A program made the translations under genes and the position numbers. This document shows positions 7,017-14,970 of a stretch of 20,692 nt of DNA, one piece after another; within the stretch, counting starts at the first letter, position 1; each line of letters starts with the position of its first letter. The DNA is from Bacteroidota bacterium (GTDB lineage: Bacteria > Bacteroidota > Ignavibacteria > UBA10030 > UBA8401), in the NCBI GenBank assembly GCA_003456055.1, contig DMPG01000082.1, forward strand, positions 2,604-23,295, given 5' to 3'. A model generated the notes under the pieces. That model worked only from the letters and a program-made list of their open reading frames with translations, was not told where the DNA came from and did no database searches.

Positions 7017-8336
7017 TTATTTGATTAAAACCTCATTTGAATTGATCATCGAAGATGCTTTTGTCAATGCTTCATCAACGGTCATTTCTTTTTTAAGAGC
7101 AAGATGTACATAGTGCGAAACGATATCGGCGATCTTTGTATAATCAACAAGGAATGGCCTGTGAAAACCGTGTTCAATTAATTTTCGGTAAAAGATGAGT
7201 TTCGGATATTTTTTTAAATATACAGAATCAGCATACACATCCCGATTCACCGGAATATAATCTCCCTGTTCGAACAAGATCTTTTTCGCTTCTGTTGTTT
7301 GAAGGAAACGGATAAATTCGATCGCCGATTCTTTCTTTGTTGAAAATTTTGAGACCATTAAATTCCAACCTCCATAGACCGATGTGACCTTATGCCCTGC
7401 AAAATGCGGCAGCGATGCACGTCCGACATGTTCAAATTTGCTGGTGTCATTATAGAGGACACGATAATTTTCTACAAAATTTGACCAACCGCGCACGAAC
7501 ATTGCATTGTTATCAAGCCAATACTCATAACTTTTATTCTCATCAAACTGTGTGACAATAGGAGGCGATATTTTATCTTTATAGATAAAATCTACCAGCA
7601 TTTGCAGCGCCCGACGTGCGGTCGGTGTGTTTAGATTGATATTGTTTCCGCGGAAATAGTTTTCATCCAATGACGCAAGGATCTCAAAATAATTACAGTT
7701 CAATCCTTCGTAATCATTTCCCTGAAATATATAGAATGGTTGATCCTTCATTCCCAACCGTTTTTGCAGTGCAATAAGTTCTTCCCACGTTATAGAATTT
7801 TGCAGACTCTCTTCGATCTGCTTTGCATCAGGAAGTTTCGCAAGAAGATCTTTTCGGTAATACATCATTCCCACATCGATGTAGAGCGGCATGGCAACCA
7901 ATTTGTTCTCACTTAAACACGATTGAAGAGTCGGGGAAAGAATATTCGCTTTATCTTTTTCCAAAAAATGATCGTCCAGAGGCTCACTCCATTTGGCAAA
8001 TCGTGTCGTCCAAATATAATCGACTGAAAAAACATCAAGACGATCACTTTTACTACGCAATGAGCGTGCCAACAATTCTTTTCTCTCGTTTGTGGTGAAT
8101 TTACTGAATGGGAGATTTACCGGAATTACTTCAATTCGGCCTTTGTGTAATTGATTGAACCGTTGAATCACCGCTTCATGGGCCGGAGAAATATGATCCG
8201 CAAAATAGACTTTTTGCACATCATTCTCCTGAAATATGAACGTTTGTTTTTCGATAACAATTGATATGAAATATACAACAAGCACAATGCCGGATATGCC
8301 TGCGAACAGCCAAAATAGTTTTACAAGTTTTTTCAT
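7017..8336 (-). CDS. Membrane-anchored extracellular solute-binding protein, sugar type (sensory)
   Basis: The 439-residue protein has the pattern of family-1 (SBP_bac_1) sugar-binding proteins: ADHISPAHEAVIQRFNQLHKGRIEVIPV near the N-terminus, LDVFSVDYIWTTRFAKWSEPLDD, VAMPLYIDVGMMYYRKDLLAKL in the hinge region, and a C-terminal YGGWNLMVSKFSTKKESAIEFIRFL. The N-terminus has one long hydrophobic helix (about residues 7-29) with no lipobox Cys and no clear cleavage site, so it is probably tethered to the inner membrane. No permease or ATPase gene is nearby; the next genes are a sensor kinase and a sigma-54 regulator. This points to ligand sensing, with the bound protein contacting the kinase periplasmic domain. 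The neighbouring GH3 enzyme suggests an oligosaccharide ligand. Family call is firm; sensory role is inferred. Confidence 0.85.
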   Translation of the reverse strand: MKKLVKLFWLFAGISGIVLVVYFISIVIEKQTFIFQENDVQKVYFADHISPAHEAVIQRFNQLHKGRIEVIPVNLPFSKFTTNERKELLARSLRSKSDRLDVFSVDYIWTTRFAKWSEPLDDHFLEKDKANILSPTLQSCLSENKLVAMPLYIDVGMMYYRKDLLAKLPDAKQIEESLQNSITWEELIALQKRLGMKDQPFYIFQGNDYEGLNCNYFEILASLDENYFRGNNINLNTPTARRALQMLVDFIYKDKISPPIVTQFDENKSYEYWLDNNAMFVRGWSNFVENYRVLYNDTSKFEHVGRASLPHFAGHKVTSVYGGWNLMVSKFSTKKESAIEFIRFLQTTEAKKILFEQGDYIPVNRDVYADSVYLKKYPKLIFYRKLIEHGFHRPFLVDYTKIADIVSHYVHLALKKEMTVDEALTKASSMINSNEVLIK

Positions 8337-8464
8337 AATGATACAAAATAGAAGAGAACCATTGGAAATGCAAGGATCAACAATGCATATTTACACGACC
8401 CAGAAGCTGCGGATTAACGGTCCATCAGAGGATGTTCAACCAATAAAAAATAGAACCTAAAATA

Positions 8465-8492
8465 AAAAGAGCCTTTTCTCAGAGGCTCTTTT
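8465..8492 (-). terminator. Intrinsic terminator after the duplicated helical protein gene
   Basis: A perfect 9-bp inverted repeat (8465-8473 AAAAGAGCC, 8484-8492 GGCTCTTTT) encloses a 10-nt loop. Read on the minus strand the stem ends in a T-run (GGCTCTTTTTATTTT), as expected for a rho-independent terminator of the gene ending at 8612. The symmetric A/T flanks mean it could work in both directions. It separates that gene from the solute-binding-protein operon, which must therefore have its own promoter within 8337-8464; I could not pick one out with confidence. Confidence 0.85.
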
Positions 8493-8611
8493 CTAATCAA
8501 CAGAAATATTCCGCAGAAATATTTACCCGCTCCCAAATTTTAGATAGTAATGCACTTTTTCCTTCAACAATGAAAAGCGTTTTGCTTGCAGTGCGGTATT
8601 CATTTCGGTTT

Positions 8612-9316
8612 TTATTCAAAAACCTTTTCCACCATCTGATACCGACTGTGAACAACACTTTCCAATTTTATCAATGCGTCAATCGGTTTTGATGTTCGAA
8701 CTGCTGCAACATAATTTTTAACCGCATCAGAAAGGAGTCCACGACGTTTCTCGTATTGATCTTTCTTCTTTTCAAGCCTCTTGGATAACATCACGGTATC
8801 GACTGCATTCATTGCATTTGCAAGATCTTCCGCATTTGCTTTTATCATTGTAATATTCTTTTCAGGAAGATAATAGTGATGAAGTGAATATAATACACGG
8901 TGAAAATCATCGATCTGCTGCGTTACCGGTCTAACAATGCGTACCATATGTTCATACAGCATATGCACATTTTCTGCTGCGCGAAGAATTCTTGAAGTAT
9001 CATTTCCCTTAGCACTTTGGCGATATTCATCAACGGCAGAACGTAATTCACCTTTTTTTTCATCCCATCGCATTTGTTTATCGCGCAAAATTCCCGGTAG
9101 AGTCGCTGCAGTGAGTGTTTTAAATGCGCTGTCTATTTGAGGAAAGAGTTCTTTTAACGTTTGAATATCTTTTGCAGGCCAAGCTTCATGCCAAAGTGCA
9201 AAGATCGGTTTATGAAATGCATCAAGTTCGGGCACTCTGCCGCTTGTTTCATCCGGTAATTGCCCAAACAGCAATGCCGAACAAACAACAATAATAACAA
9301 AAAATCTAATTTTCAT
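8612..9316 (-). CDS. Exported all-helical protein made of two tandem histidine-containing repeats; function unknown
   Basis: I do not recognise a named family. A signal peptide (MKIRFFVIIVVCSALLFGQ) is followed by two homologous units, about residues 32-129 and 138-234. Unit 1 begins LDAFHKPIFALWHEAWPAKDI and unit 2 begins IDDFHRVLYSLHHYYLPEKNI; both continue with a long charged helix (KQMRWDEKKGELRSAVDEYR against KKDQYEKRRGLLSDAVKNYV) and end ENVHMLY against SVVHSRY. Three His positions recur in each unit (FH, the H before xxxP, and VHxxY), a pattern that could bind metal or heme in a four-helix bundle. The start is fixed by a strong AGGAGG six bases before the ATG. The gene seems monocistronic: an intergenic gap of 164 nt precedes it and a strong terminator follows. 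Location is expected to be periplasmic. Confidence 0.8.
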   Translation of the reverse strand: MKIRFFVIIVVCSALLFGQLPDETSGRVPELDAFHKPIFALWHEAWPAKDIQTLKELFPQIDSAFKTLTAATLPGILRDKQMRWDEKKGELRSAVDEYRQSAKGNDTSRILRAAENVHMLYEHMVRIVRPVTQQIDDFHRVLYSLHHYYLPEKNITMIKANAEDLANAMNAVDTVMLSKRLEKKKDQYEKRRGLLSDAVKNYVAAVRTSKPIDALIKLESVVHSRYQMVEKVFE

Positions 9317-9480
9317 TTGTTCCTCCTGTGTATTGAATACATAAAAATCTAACGAAACGTAAAAAAATCCTCACCGCCGATGATGGTTGTGTCGTTTCCC
9401 AAACTTTCGATTCTTGTTATAATGATTTTTATTAACGTATTTGTGATTTTAAAATAAATTATTTCCCTTCTTTAATATTA

Positions 9481-10206
9481 CTACGCATCTTCCCCCAGTT
9501 TCGCCAATCCTGCCGAACCTGCAGTGATCCGTTTAGCCTTTGCTTTCTTCAACACCTGAGCAATTTCCTGTATCGTAGACCCGGTTGTAATGATATCGTC
9601 AACAAGGAGAATATTTTTTCCGCAAATAGCATCGGTATCGGTTACCTCGAACGCATCAGCAATATTCTTTTTGCGTTCTTCGGCATTCAGGTGTGTCTGC
9701 GTTACAGTATACCTGGTGCGGCGAACAGCATTGGATAAAACTGGAACATTGATAACGGATGCAAGTCCTTTTGCAATCCAATCGCTTTGATTGTATCCCC
9801 GTTCCCGTTCTTTCCGTTTATTCAACGGCACTGGAATGATGCAGTCGATAGTGCTGCTAGAAATCTTTTTTCCGAGACGGACACCCAGTTCAAATCCAAA
9901 CGTTGTACCTTCATCATACTTTAAGGAGTGGGCAAGCGTTTGCAGCAGTTTTCCTTTTTCAAAATAGAATAGCGTCACAAAATCATCAATCACCCCTCCT
10001 TCACGAAATCGATCCATAAGCACTTTGAATGTATAATCATGTTCGTGGACTTTCGATAATGCATTCCAGCAATTGCTGCACACTCTCTGTTCGTCATTGT
10101 TCAACCGTACACCGCAATGAAGACATTCGGTGACGAACAGAAAATCATGGAGGGGCTGTAGAATGGAAGAAAAAGAAGGCATCGATATTCTTTGTTGTAT
10201 TGTCAT
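9481..10206 (-). CDS. comF: ComF family protein (phosphoribosyltransferase fold)
   Basis: ComF-type proteins are linked to DNA uptake and reuse but their exact reaction is not settled. The N-terminus has a CxxC...CxxC zinc-finger motif (CLHCGVRL and CSNCWNAL). The middle carries the family blocks SLKYDEGT, CIIPVPLNKRKERERGYNQSD and the C-terminal PRPP-binding loop ILLVDDIITTGSTIQE. Length is about 241 residues from the ATG at 10206, or 233 from the ATG at 10182, normal for the family. The frame stays open up to 10302, but that extra part is made of the hairpin-rich spacer after uvrB and reads as low-quality protein, so I reject the longer start. Neither later start has an ideal ribosome site. 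The gene is downstream of uvrB in the same direction. Confidence 0.88.
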   Translation of the reverse strand: MTIQQRISMPSFSSILQPLHDFLFVTECLHCGVRLNNDEQRVCSNCWNALSKVHEHDYTFKVLMDRFREGGVIDDFVTLFYFEKGKLLQTLAHSLKYDEGTTFGFELGVRLGKKISSSTIDCIIPVPLNKRKERERGYNQSDWIAKGLASVINVPVLSNAVRRTRYTVTQTHLNAEERKKNIADAFEVTDTDAICGKNILLVDDIITTGSTIQEIAQVLKKAKAKRITAGSAGLAKLGEDA

Positions 10207-10325
10207 TGCTCCAAAGGAGTCCCTTCGGGACGAGACGTTTTTGGTCGAAGCAATCTTGGTTCTAAAAAAAATGATTGCTTCAGTCGCTTCAATCCCTCGC
10301 AACGACTATTCTTTTTAGAAAATCT
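10207..10325 (-). repeat. Hairpin-rich, repeat-like spacer between uvrB and comF
   Basis: The spacer contains two inverted repeats: 9-bp arms GAAGCAATC (10247-10255) and GATTGCTTC (10273-10281) around a 17-nt loop holding an eight-base T/A run, and a tight 5-bp hairpin GTCCC-TTC-GGGAC at 10219-10231. The outer part on the minus strand, with GTTGCGAGGGATTGAAGC (within 10288-10305), resembles dispersed palindromic repeats I have seen in intergenic spaces of related genomes. A GATTG...CAATC stem followed by eight T (minus strand) could also end uvrB transcription. No second copy occurs in this window. Confidence 0.5.
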
Positions 10326-12338
10326 CTATTTCTTTCCTGTCAGATTATTGATCTCGTCGCGCAATTGTGCGGCACGTTCAAATTCCAGATCCGCTGATGC
10401 TCGCATCATTTCGCTGTTCAGTTCTTCAATAAGATCTTGTCGTTGTTCGGCAGAAAGATATTTGGTGATCGATTCCGCAACGACCGGCAAATGTTTCAGA
10501 TCTTTCCGAGCATCATATTTTGAAGAAACATCGGCAACTGCTGTTGACGCAATGATCTCTTCGCGCGATTTGTAGATCGTTGTTGGAGTGATTCCATGTT
10601 CTACATTATATGCTATCTGCTTTGTACGCCGTCGATCGGTCTCATCCATCGTTTTCCTCATGGAATCAGTAATCCTATCTGCATACATAATCACTTTGCC
10701 ATTTGCATTTCGCGCTGTTCGCCCTGCGGTTTGAATCAGTGAACGCTCCGAACGAAGGAATCCCTCTTTATCAGCATCTAAAATTGCTACAAGTGATACT
10801 TCGGGAAGATCGAGCCCTTCGCGCAACAAGTTGACTCCGACGATCACATCGCTGTTTCCGAGTCGAAGATTCCGTAAAATTTCAACCCGATGAAGTGCAT
10901 CTACTTCGGAGTGGATGTATTCTACTTTGATGCCAATCTCAAGTAGATATTCGGTAAGATCTTCTGCCATGCGTTTCGTTAATGTCGTCACTAATGCGCG
11001 TTCATTTTTCTTTGTGACTGCACGGATCTCAGCGATCAGATCATCGATCTGCTGTTTCACGGGACGAACCTCGATCACCGGATCGAGCAATCCTGTAGGC
11101 CGGATGACCTGCTCCACAAAAACGCCTTGTGTCTTTTCCATCTCATATTTTCCCGGCGTAGCGCTCACAAAGATCGTCTGATTAACGATCTGTTCCCATT
11201 CATCAAATTTCAACGGTCGGTTATCAAGAGCTGACGGTAAACGGAAGCCATGTTCTACCAATGTCATTTTTCTACTCCTGTCACCGAAATACATTGCGCC
11301 GATCTGCGGCACACTGACGTGGGATTCATCGATGATGAGAAGAAAATCTTTAGGAAAATAATCGAATAAACAGAACGGTCGTGAACCGGGTGGACGCGAT
11401 GCGAGATGCCGCGAATAGTTCTCAATGCCGCTGCAATATCCAACTTCGCGCATCATTTCAAGATCGAAACGTGTTCGCTGCTCAAGACGCTGCGCCTCGA
11501 CAAGTTTATCAAGATGGCGCATTTCTGTCAGTCGTTCTTTCAATTCAATCTCAATTGATTTTATTCCTTTTTCCAAAGATTCACGTGTAGTGACGAATTG
11601 TTTGGCGGGATAAATGACATCGTAATCCGTTTCTCCGATGATCGAACCATCCAACGAATTGATGTAGGATATTTTTTCGATCTCATCGCCGAAAAATTCC
11701 ACACGGATTGCTTCATCATTTTCATACGCCGGGATCACTTCAACAACATCGCCACGCACACGGAACGTGCCGCGCTGAAATTCATAATCATTGCGGGAAT
11801 AGAAAATATCGAGCAGTTTGCGGAGCAATTTGTTCCGTTCGATCTTATCCCCTTTTTTGATCACCACCATTTGTGCAATCCACTCATCCGGCGCACCTAT
11901 ACCATAAATGCAGCTGACCGATGCCACGACGATCACATTTCGCTTTCCGGAAAGGAGCGCGCTGGTAGCACGCAGCCGCAGTCGATCGATCTCTTCGTTC
12001 ACCGATGAATCCTTTTGAATATATGTATCCGTTGTCGGCACGTACGCTTCGGGCTGATAATAATCATAATAGCTGATGAAAAACTCTACGTGATCATTCG
12101 GAAAGAATGTTTTAAACTCGGCATACAACTGCGCTGCAAGCGTTTTATTGTGCGACATGATCAGCACCGGGCGGTCGAAATTTTTGATGACATTCGAAAC
12201 AGAAAATGTCTTTCCGCTTCCCGTTACGCCAAGCAGCGTTTGGTATTTATCTCCGCGTTCTATTCCTTCCGTCAATTGACGAATCGCTTCGGGCTGATCG
12301 CCCTGCGGTGTGTAATCTGAAACAAGTGTGAAAGACAT
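10326..12338 (-). CDS. uvrB: UvrABC system protein B (excinuclease DNA-damage recognition helicase)
   Basis: The 670-residue product has the length and every landmark of UvrB, the subunit that receives damaged DNA from UvrA and then recruits UvrC in nucleotide excision repair. Visible motifs: Walker A GVTGSGKT (37-44), [14 protein letters not shown], the beta-hairpin [12 protein letters not shown] (90-101) that inserts between the strands, SCIYGIGAP, the helicase motif [19 protein letters not shown], a RPTGLLDP block, [26 protein letters not shown] split over the C-terminal helicase half, and QTAGRTARN with the arginine finger. The last 36 residues form the UVR domain ([28 protein letters not shown]) that contacts UvrC. 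The gene begins 4 nt after the SDR gene, so the two are probably co-transcribed. Nothing is missing or unusual. Confidence 0.98.
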   Translation of the reverse strand: MSFTLVSDYTPQGDQPEAIRQLTEGIERGDKYQTLLGVTGSGKTFSVSNVIKNFDRPVLIMSHNKTLAAQLYAEFKTFFPNDHVEFFISYYDYYQPEAYVPTTDTYIQKDSSVNEEIDRLRLRATSALLSGKRNVIVVASVSCIYGIGAPDEWIAQMVVIKKGDKIERNKLLRKLLDIFYSRNDYEFQRGTFRVRGDVVEVIPAYENDEAIRVEFFGDEIEKISYINSLDGSIIGETDYDVIYPAKQFVTTRESLEKGIKSIEIELKERLTEMRHLDKLVEAQRLEQRTRFDLEMMREVGYCSGIENYSRHLASRPPGSRPFCLFDYFPKDFLLIIDESHVSVPQIGAMYFGDRSRKMTLVEHGFRLPSALDNRPLKFDEWEQIVNQTIFVSATPGKYEMEKTQGVFVEQVIRPTGLLDPVIEVRPVKQQIDDLIAEIRAVTKKNERALVTTLTKRMAEDLTEYLLEIGIKVEYIHSEVDALHRVEILRNLRLGNSDVIVGVNLLREGLDLPEVSLVAILDADKEGFLRSERSLIQTAGRTARNANGKVIMYADRITDSMRKTMDETDRRRTKQIAYNVEHGITPTTIYKSREEIIASTAVADVSSKYDARKDLKHLPVVAESITKYLSAEQRQDLIEELNSEMMRASADLEFERAAQLRDEINNLTGKK

Positions 12339-12342
12339 TTAC

Positions 12343-13128
12343 TTATTTGCTCTCTTGTAGAAAACGAACGATCTCAGCAGAAAGTTTTCTCGGTGAAAAA
12401 CGGATGGACTGTGCCAGAATCTTGTTTGCTAATCCCGGAATGATCACGGTCTTTCCTTTCAACATTCCTTTATATCCAATTGCGGCAACTTTTTTTGCAT
12501 TCATCACTAAACCGCTGTCGGAAAATAGTTTTGTTTTTTCCATCTGCGCTCTGGATTGAAATCCTGTATTCGTCGGACCTGGACATAACGCAGAAACTGT
12601 TACACCCGTTCCTTTCAATTCGATTGCAAGCGCTTCGGAAAGGAATAAAACGTATGATTTACTTGCATAATAGACCGCCATCAACGGTCCGGGCTGGAAC
12701 GAAGCGGTGGATGCAACGTTCATAATTCGTCCGAATTTCCTCGCCACCATTCCTTTTAGAAATAATTTTGTGAGATGTGTCAGCGCAGTAATATTCAACT
12801 GGATCATATCCAATTCATCCTGCAATTCTATTTCGTTGAACTTTCCAAGCATACCGAAACCGGCATTGTTCACAAGAAAATCGACCGTGATGTTGTTCCG
12901 TTCAAGATAATGAAACAACTCATTCGGTGAATCGGCAGATGAAAGATTCATTGGAACAATATGTGCAACGATATGATATTTCGATTGAAAATCTTCCGCA
13001 ATCGCTTTTAATGTATCAGTGCTTCGCGCAACCAGCACAAGATTGTATCCATCCTTGGCAAATAGTTCTGCAAGTTCATATCCAATTCCACCCGATGCGC
13101 CGGTGATCAATGCTGTTCGCTTTGTCAT
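12343..13128 (-). CDS. Short-chain dehydrogenase/reductase (SDR), classical type
   Basis: A 261-residue Rossmann-fold oxidoreductase. It shows the nucleotide-binding TGASGGIG (9-16), NNAG (87-90), the catalytic Ser140 in NVASTASF, Tyr153 and Lys157 in YYASK, and PGPTNTGF after the active site. The Arg in VLVARS after the second strand favours NADP(H). The overall pattern, including a C-terminal KTVIIPGLANKILAQSIRFSPRK extension, matches the DltE/YqjQ-like branch that includes many uncharacterised ketoreductases; the substrate cannot be read from the sequence. The start has a clear AAGGAG nine bases upstream. It sits 15 nt after the transglutaminase-like gene and 4 nt before uvrB. Confidence 0.92.
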   Translation of the reverse strand: MTKRTALITGASGGIGYELAELFAKDGYNLVLVARSTDTLKAIAEDFQSKYHIVAHIVPMNLSSADSPNELFHYLERNNITVDFLVNNAGFGMLGKFNEIELQDELDMIQLNITALTHLTKLFLKGMVARKFGRIMNVASTASFQPGPLMAVYYASKSYVLFLSEALAIELKGTGVTVSALCPGPTNTGFQSRAQMEKTKLFSDSGLVMNAKKVAAIGYKGMLKGKTVIIPGLANKILAQSIRFSPRKLSAEIVRFLQESK

Positions 13129-13143
13129 TGTAATAACTCCTTG

Positions 13144-13761
13144 TTACGGCTTATAAAGCCCTTTTGTATTTGCTCCCATTAATCCTGACCTATAAGAACG
13201 CCCATCAACATGTTGAAGCGAACGGATCTGCAAAGGAGTCATCAATTTCGTTATTGGAAGGTAACTTAATTTCAATCCGATCACTTCCATTGTTTCATCA
13301 TCAAATTCAAAATTTTTATAGGGGGAAAGATTCAACGGTGCGGAGAATTGACGAAGCGTTTTTTCCTTGTTCACATTATAGAATAATTCAAAATAGGACA
13401 TCACTAATTCACGAATGGTTTTATAGATCGGTTCACGATACCGAAGTCCTGCAAAATTGGATTTTGCAATTGATCCGAAGCATCCGCTTTGTTTAAATAT
13501 CGCGATGACATGGTCATCATCTCGAACCGCCTGCATATCAACGATCATTGGTTTAAATCCGATCCGGCGAAGCATTGCAGCAGCAAAGACTGCTCCGTCA
13601 AAACAATGCGCGGTATTGTCGCGAAGAACGCTGCGGGGAGAACGATAGCATGATTCCGCACTGTATAATGTTTTATCTAAGAACTGCTGGATCGTGTACG
13701 GCGTTTTCAGCAGCCGTATTTTTTTCAGTTCTCGTGGTGTCCACTCGTTGCTGCTCTTCAT
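13144..13761 (-). CDS. Transglutaminase-like protein of unknown function
   Basis: A 205-residue soluble protein without signal peptide. Residues 47-90 read RDNTAHCFDGAVFAAAMLRR followed by GFKPMIVDMQA and DDDHVIAIF. A Cys at the start of a helix (Cys53) and a His on a strand about 30 residues later (His84) are arranged as in the papain-like transglutaminase fold; an Asp or Asn for the third position is not obvious (Asn102 is one option). The C-terminal third (LSYLPITKLMTPLQIRSLQH) is unlike anything I recognise. The start codon touches the stop codon of the secreted nuclease gene (TAG then ATG), so translation is probably coupled. Fold call is moderate; function unknown. A catalytically active peptidase or a mere structural relative are both possible. 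Confidence 0.7.
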   Translation of the reverse strand: MKSSNEWTPRELKKIRLLKTPYTIQQFLDKTLYSAESCYRSPRSVLRDNTAHCFDGAVFAAAMLRRIGFKPMIVDMQAVRDDDHVIAIFKQSGCFGSIAKSNFAGLRYREPIYKTIRELVMSYFELFYNVNKEKTLRQFSAPLNLSPYKNFEFDDETMEVIGLKLSYLPITKLMTPLQIRSLQHVDGRSYRSGLMGANTKGLYKP

Positions 13762-14865
13762 CTATTTCAAATAGACCAGTTTTTTTGTTTGAGTGAAATC
13801 TTTTGTTTCAATTCTATAGAAATAGATTCCACTGGAGAAATGATCTGCATTCCAATCGACACTGTACGATCCCTTTTCTAACGATGTATTTACCAGTGAC
13901 ACGATCTCTTTTCCATCAACAGAAAGAATGGAAAGTTTAACCATTCCACTATTCGGAACTTCAAACTGAATTGTTGTTTTAGGATTGAAGGGGTTCGGAT
14001 AATTTTGTTGAAGTTTGAACGAAAACGGATCCGATGAAGAAATCTTGTTGATATTTGCCGGTTTACTGAGCAGACCCGCATTGACCCAAGCAGTATACCA
14101 AAGACTTGCAAGATTGATCGAAGCTAATTGGATCTGTGCTTTTGTCATATTACCAAGACGCTTCCATAACGTATCATAATATTGGGTTGTATATGAACCG
14201 CCGGTCACTGCTTTCCCTGCATTATCTGCGTTGAAAATGGAATCACATAATGCATTGGATTTAAGGATATAGTCGAACGCAAAACCATACACATCATTGA
14301 TGTACTTCACCGAGTCTTTTGTAACGGTGATCTGAGCCTGGAACTTTCCTAACAATGTCGTTTCGTAACGGGAATGGATGCCGGTGTTACCTGTCAGTTT
14401 TCCATCATAATTTTCAGTAGCATGCAGCGGCTGATGCGGATCGGCCGAATAATGACCGAGATCAGCAGCGGATTGATACGCTGAATTCCAATCTCCACGT
14501 TTTAGCTGTGCAGTCAATGAATCCATCACTTCAACGGTCGCCCAAGGATTTGTTCCATTAAATTTTACGCGGGACCAACCAAATGTATTAACAAGAGTAC
14601 TAAAATTACGATTGAGGTTTTTAAAATCAGGATATTCATCAACATCCAAATAATGCCGGTACTGTTCGGAGAACATCGCTGTATCTCCGGTTTTACGTGT
14701 ATCCGCATCGGTGGAATGCAACTCAAGAAATGATTGCTGAGCAATGAATTGCTGCATTGAGGATGGTAAATGTTTCACGGCATTCTTATTCACGATTTTA
14801 TGACCGACACTTCCCCATGCAAACAACGCCTGAACAGAAAAAATAACAACAACAAAATACCGCAT
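13762..14865 (-). CDS. Secreted S1/P1-type zinc nuclease with T9SS sorting domain
   Basis: A signal peptide ends at ...ALFA, leaving Trp17 as the mature N-terminus, as required in this family because the terminal Trp binds zinc. The other ligands can be matched by spacing with S1/P1 nuclease: His22 (WGSVGH), an Asp near 53-55, His71 (HYLDVD), His138, Asp142 and His148 (GHYSADPHQPLH), His164 and, in place of the usual Asp, Glu168 (IHSRYE). It should cut single-stranded nucleic acid or phosphate esters; a phospholipase-C-like role is the alternative in this superfamily. From about residue 275 to 367 there is a type A T9SS sorting domain (LQQNYPNPFNPKTTIQFEVP, then GIYFYRIETKDFTQTKKLVYLK), so the enzyme is exported across the outer membrane. 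It is the first gene after a 105-nt gap holding a promoter-like sequence. Confidence 0.9.
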   Translation of the reverse strand: MRYFVVVIFSVQALFAWGSVGHKIVNKNAVKHLPSSMQQFIAQQSFLELHSTDADTRKTGDTAMFSEQYRHYLDVDEYPDFKNLNRNFSTLVNTFGWSRVKFNGTNPWATVEVMDSLTAQLKRGDWNSAYQSAADLGHYSADPHQPLHATENYDGKLTGNTGIHSRYETTLLGKFQAQITVTKDSVKYINDVYGFAFDYILKSNALCDSIFNADNAGKAVTGGSYTTQYYDTLWKRLGNMTKAQIQLASINLASLWYTAWVNAGLLSKPANINKISSSDPFSFKLQQNYPNPFNPKTTIQFEVPNSGMVKLSILSVDGKEIVSLVNTSLEKGSYSVDWNADHFSSGIYFYRIETKDFTQTKKLVYLK

Positions 14866-14896
14866 GAATCATTATCTCCAAATAATATTATGCAGT

Positions 14897-14924
14897 AATA
14901 TAGCGGATTTTATCGGGAAGGCAA
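14897..14924 (-). promoter_or_regulatory. Possible sigma-70-type promoter for the nuclease operon
   Basis: On the minus strand TTGCCT (14919-14924) and TATATT (14897-14902) are separated by 16 nt, close to the -35/-10 pattern. The ATG of the nuclease gene follows about 32 nt after the -10 box, with a GGAG in between. The match is moderate and AT-rich spacers give chance hits. Confidence 0.35.
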
Positions 14925-14970
14925 AATAGGAACGGGGTAAAAATTTTTATATCGCTGATTGGTAGTGTGT

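Noticed and set aside
8337..8464. Sigma-54 or sigma-70 promoter ahead of the solute-binding-protein gene
   Set aside because: A TTGCAT stretch occurs but has no GG doublet at the -24 distance, and TTGAAC/TAATCC is a poor -35/-10 pair. A promoter is expected here but none is convincing.
8499..8526. Direct repeat CAGAAATATT, two copies
   Set aside because: Two 10-bp AT-rich copies a few bases apart, with no further copies or dyad symmetry; could easily be chance.
10207..10302. N-terminal extension of ComF starting at 10302
   Set aside because: The extra residues are a translation of the hairpin-rich spacer, have no similarity to ComF N-termini, and place the zinc finger unusually far from the start.
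12015..12320. Plus-strand open frames opposite uvrB and other genes
   Set aside because: They lie antisense to well-supported genes, have odd composition and no family motifs; all convincing genes are on the minus strand.
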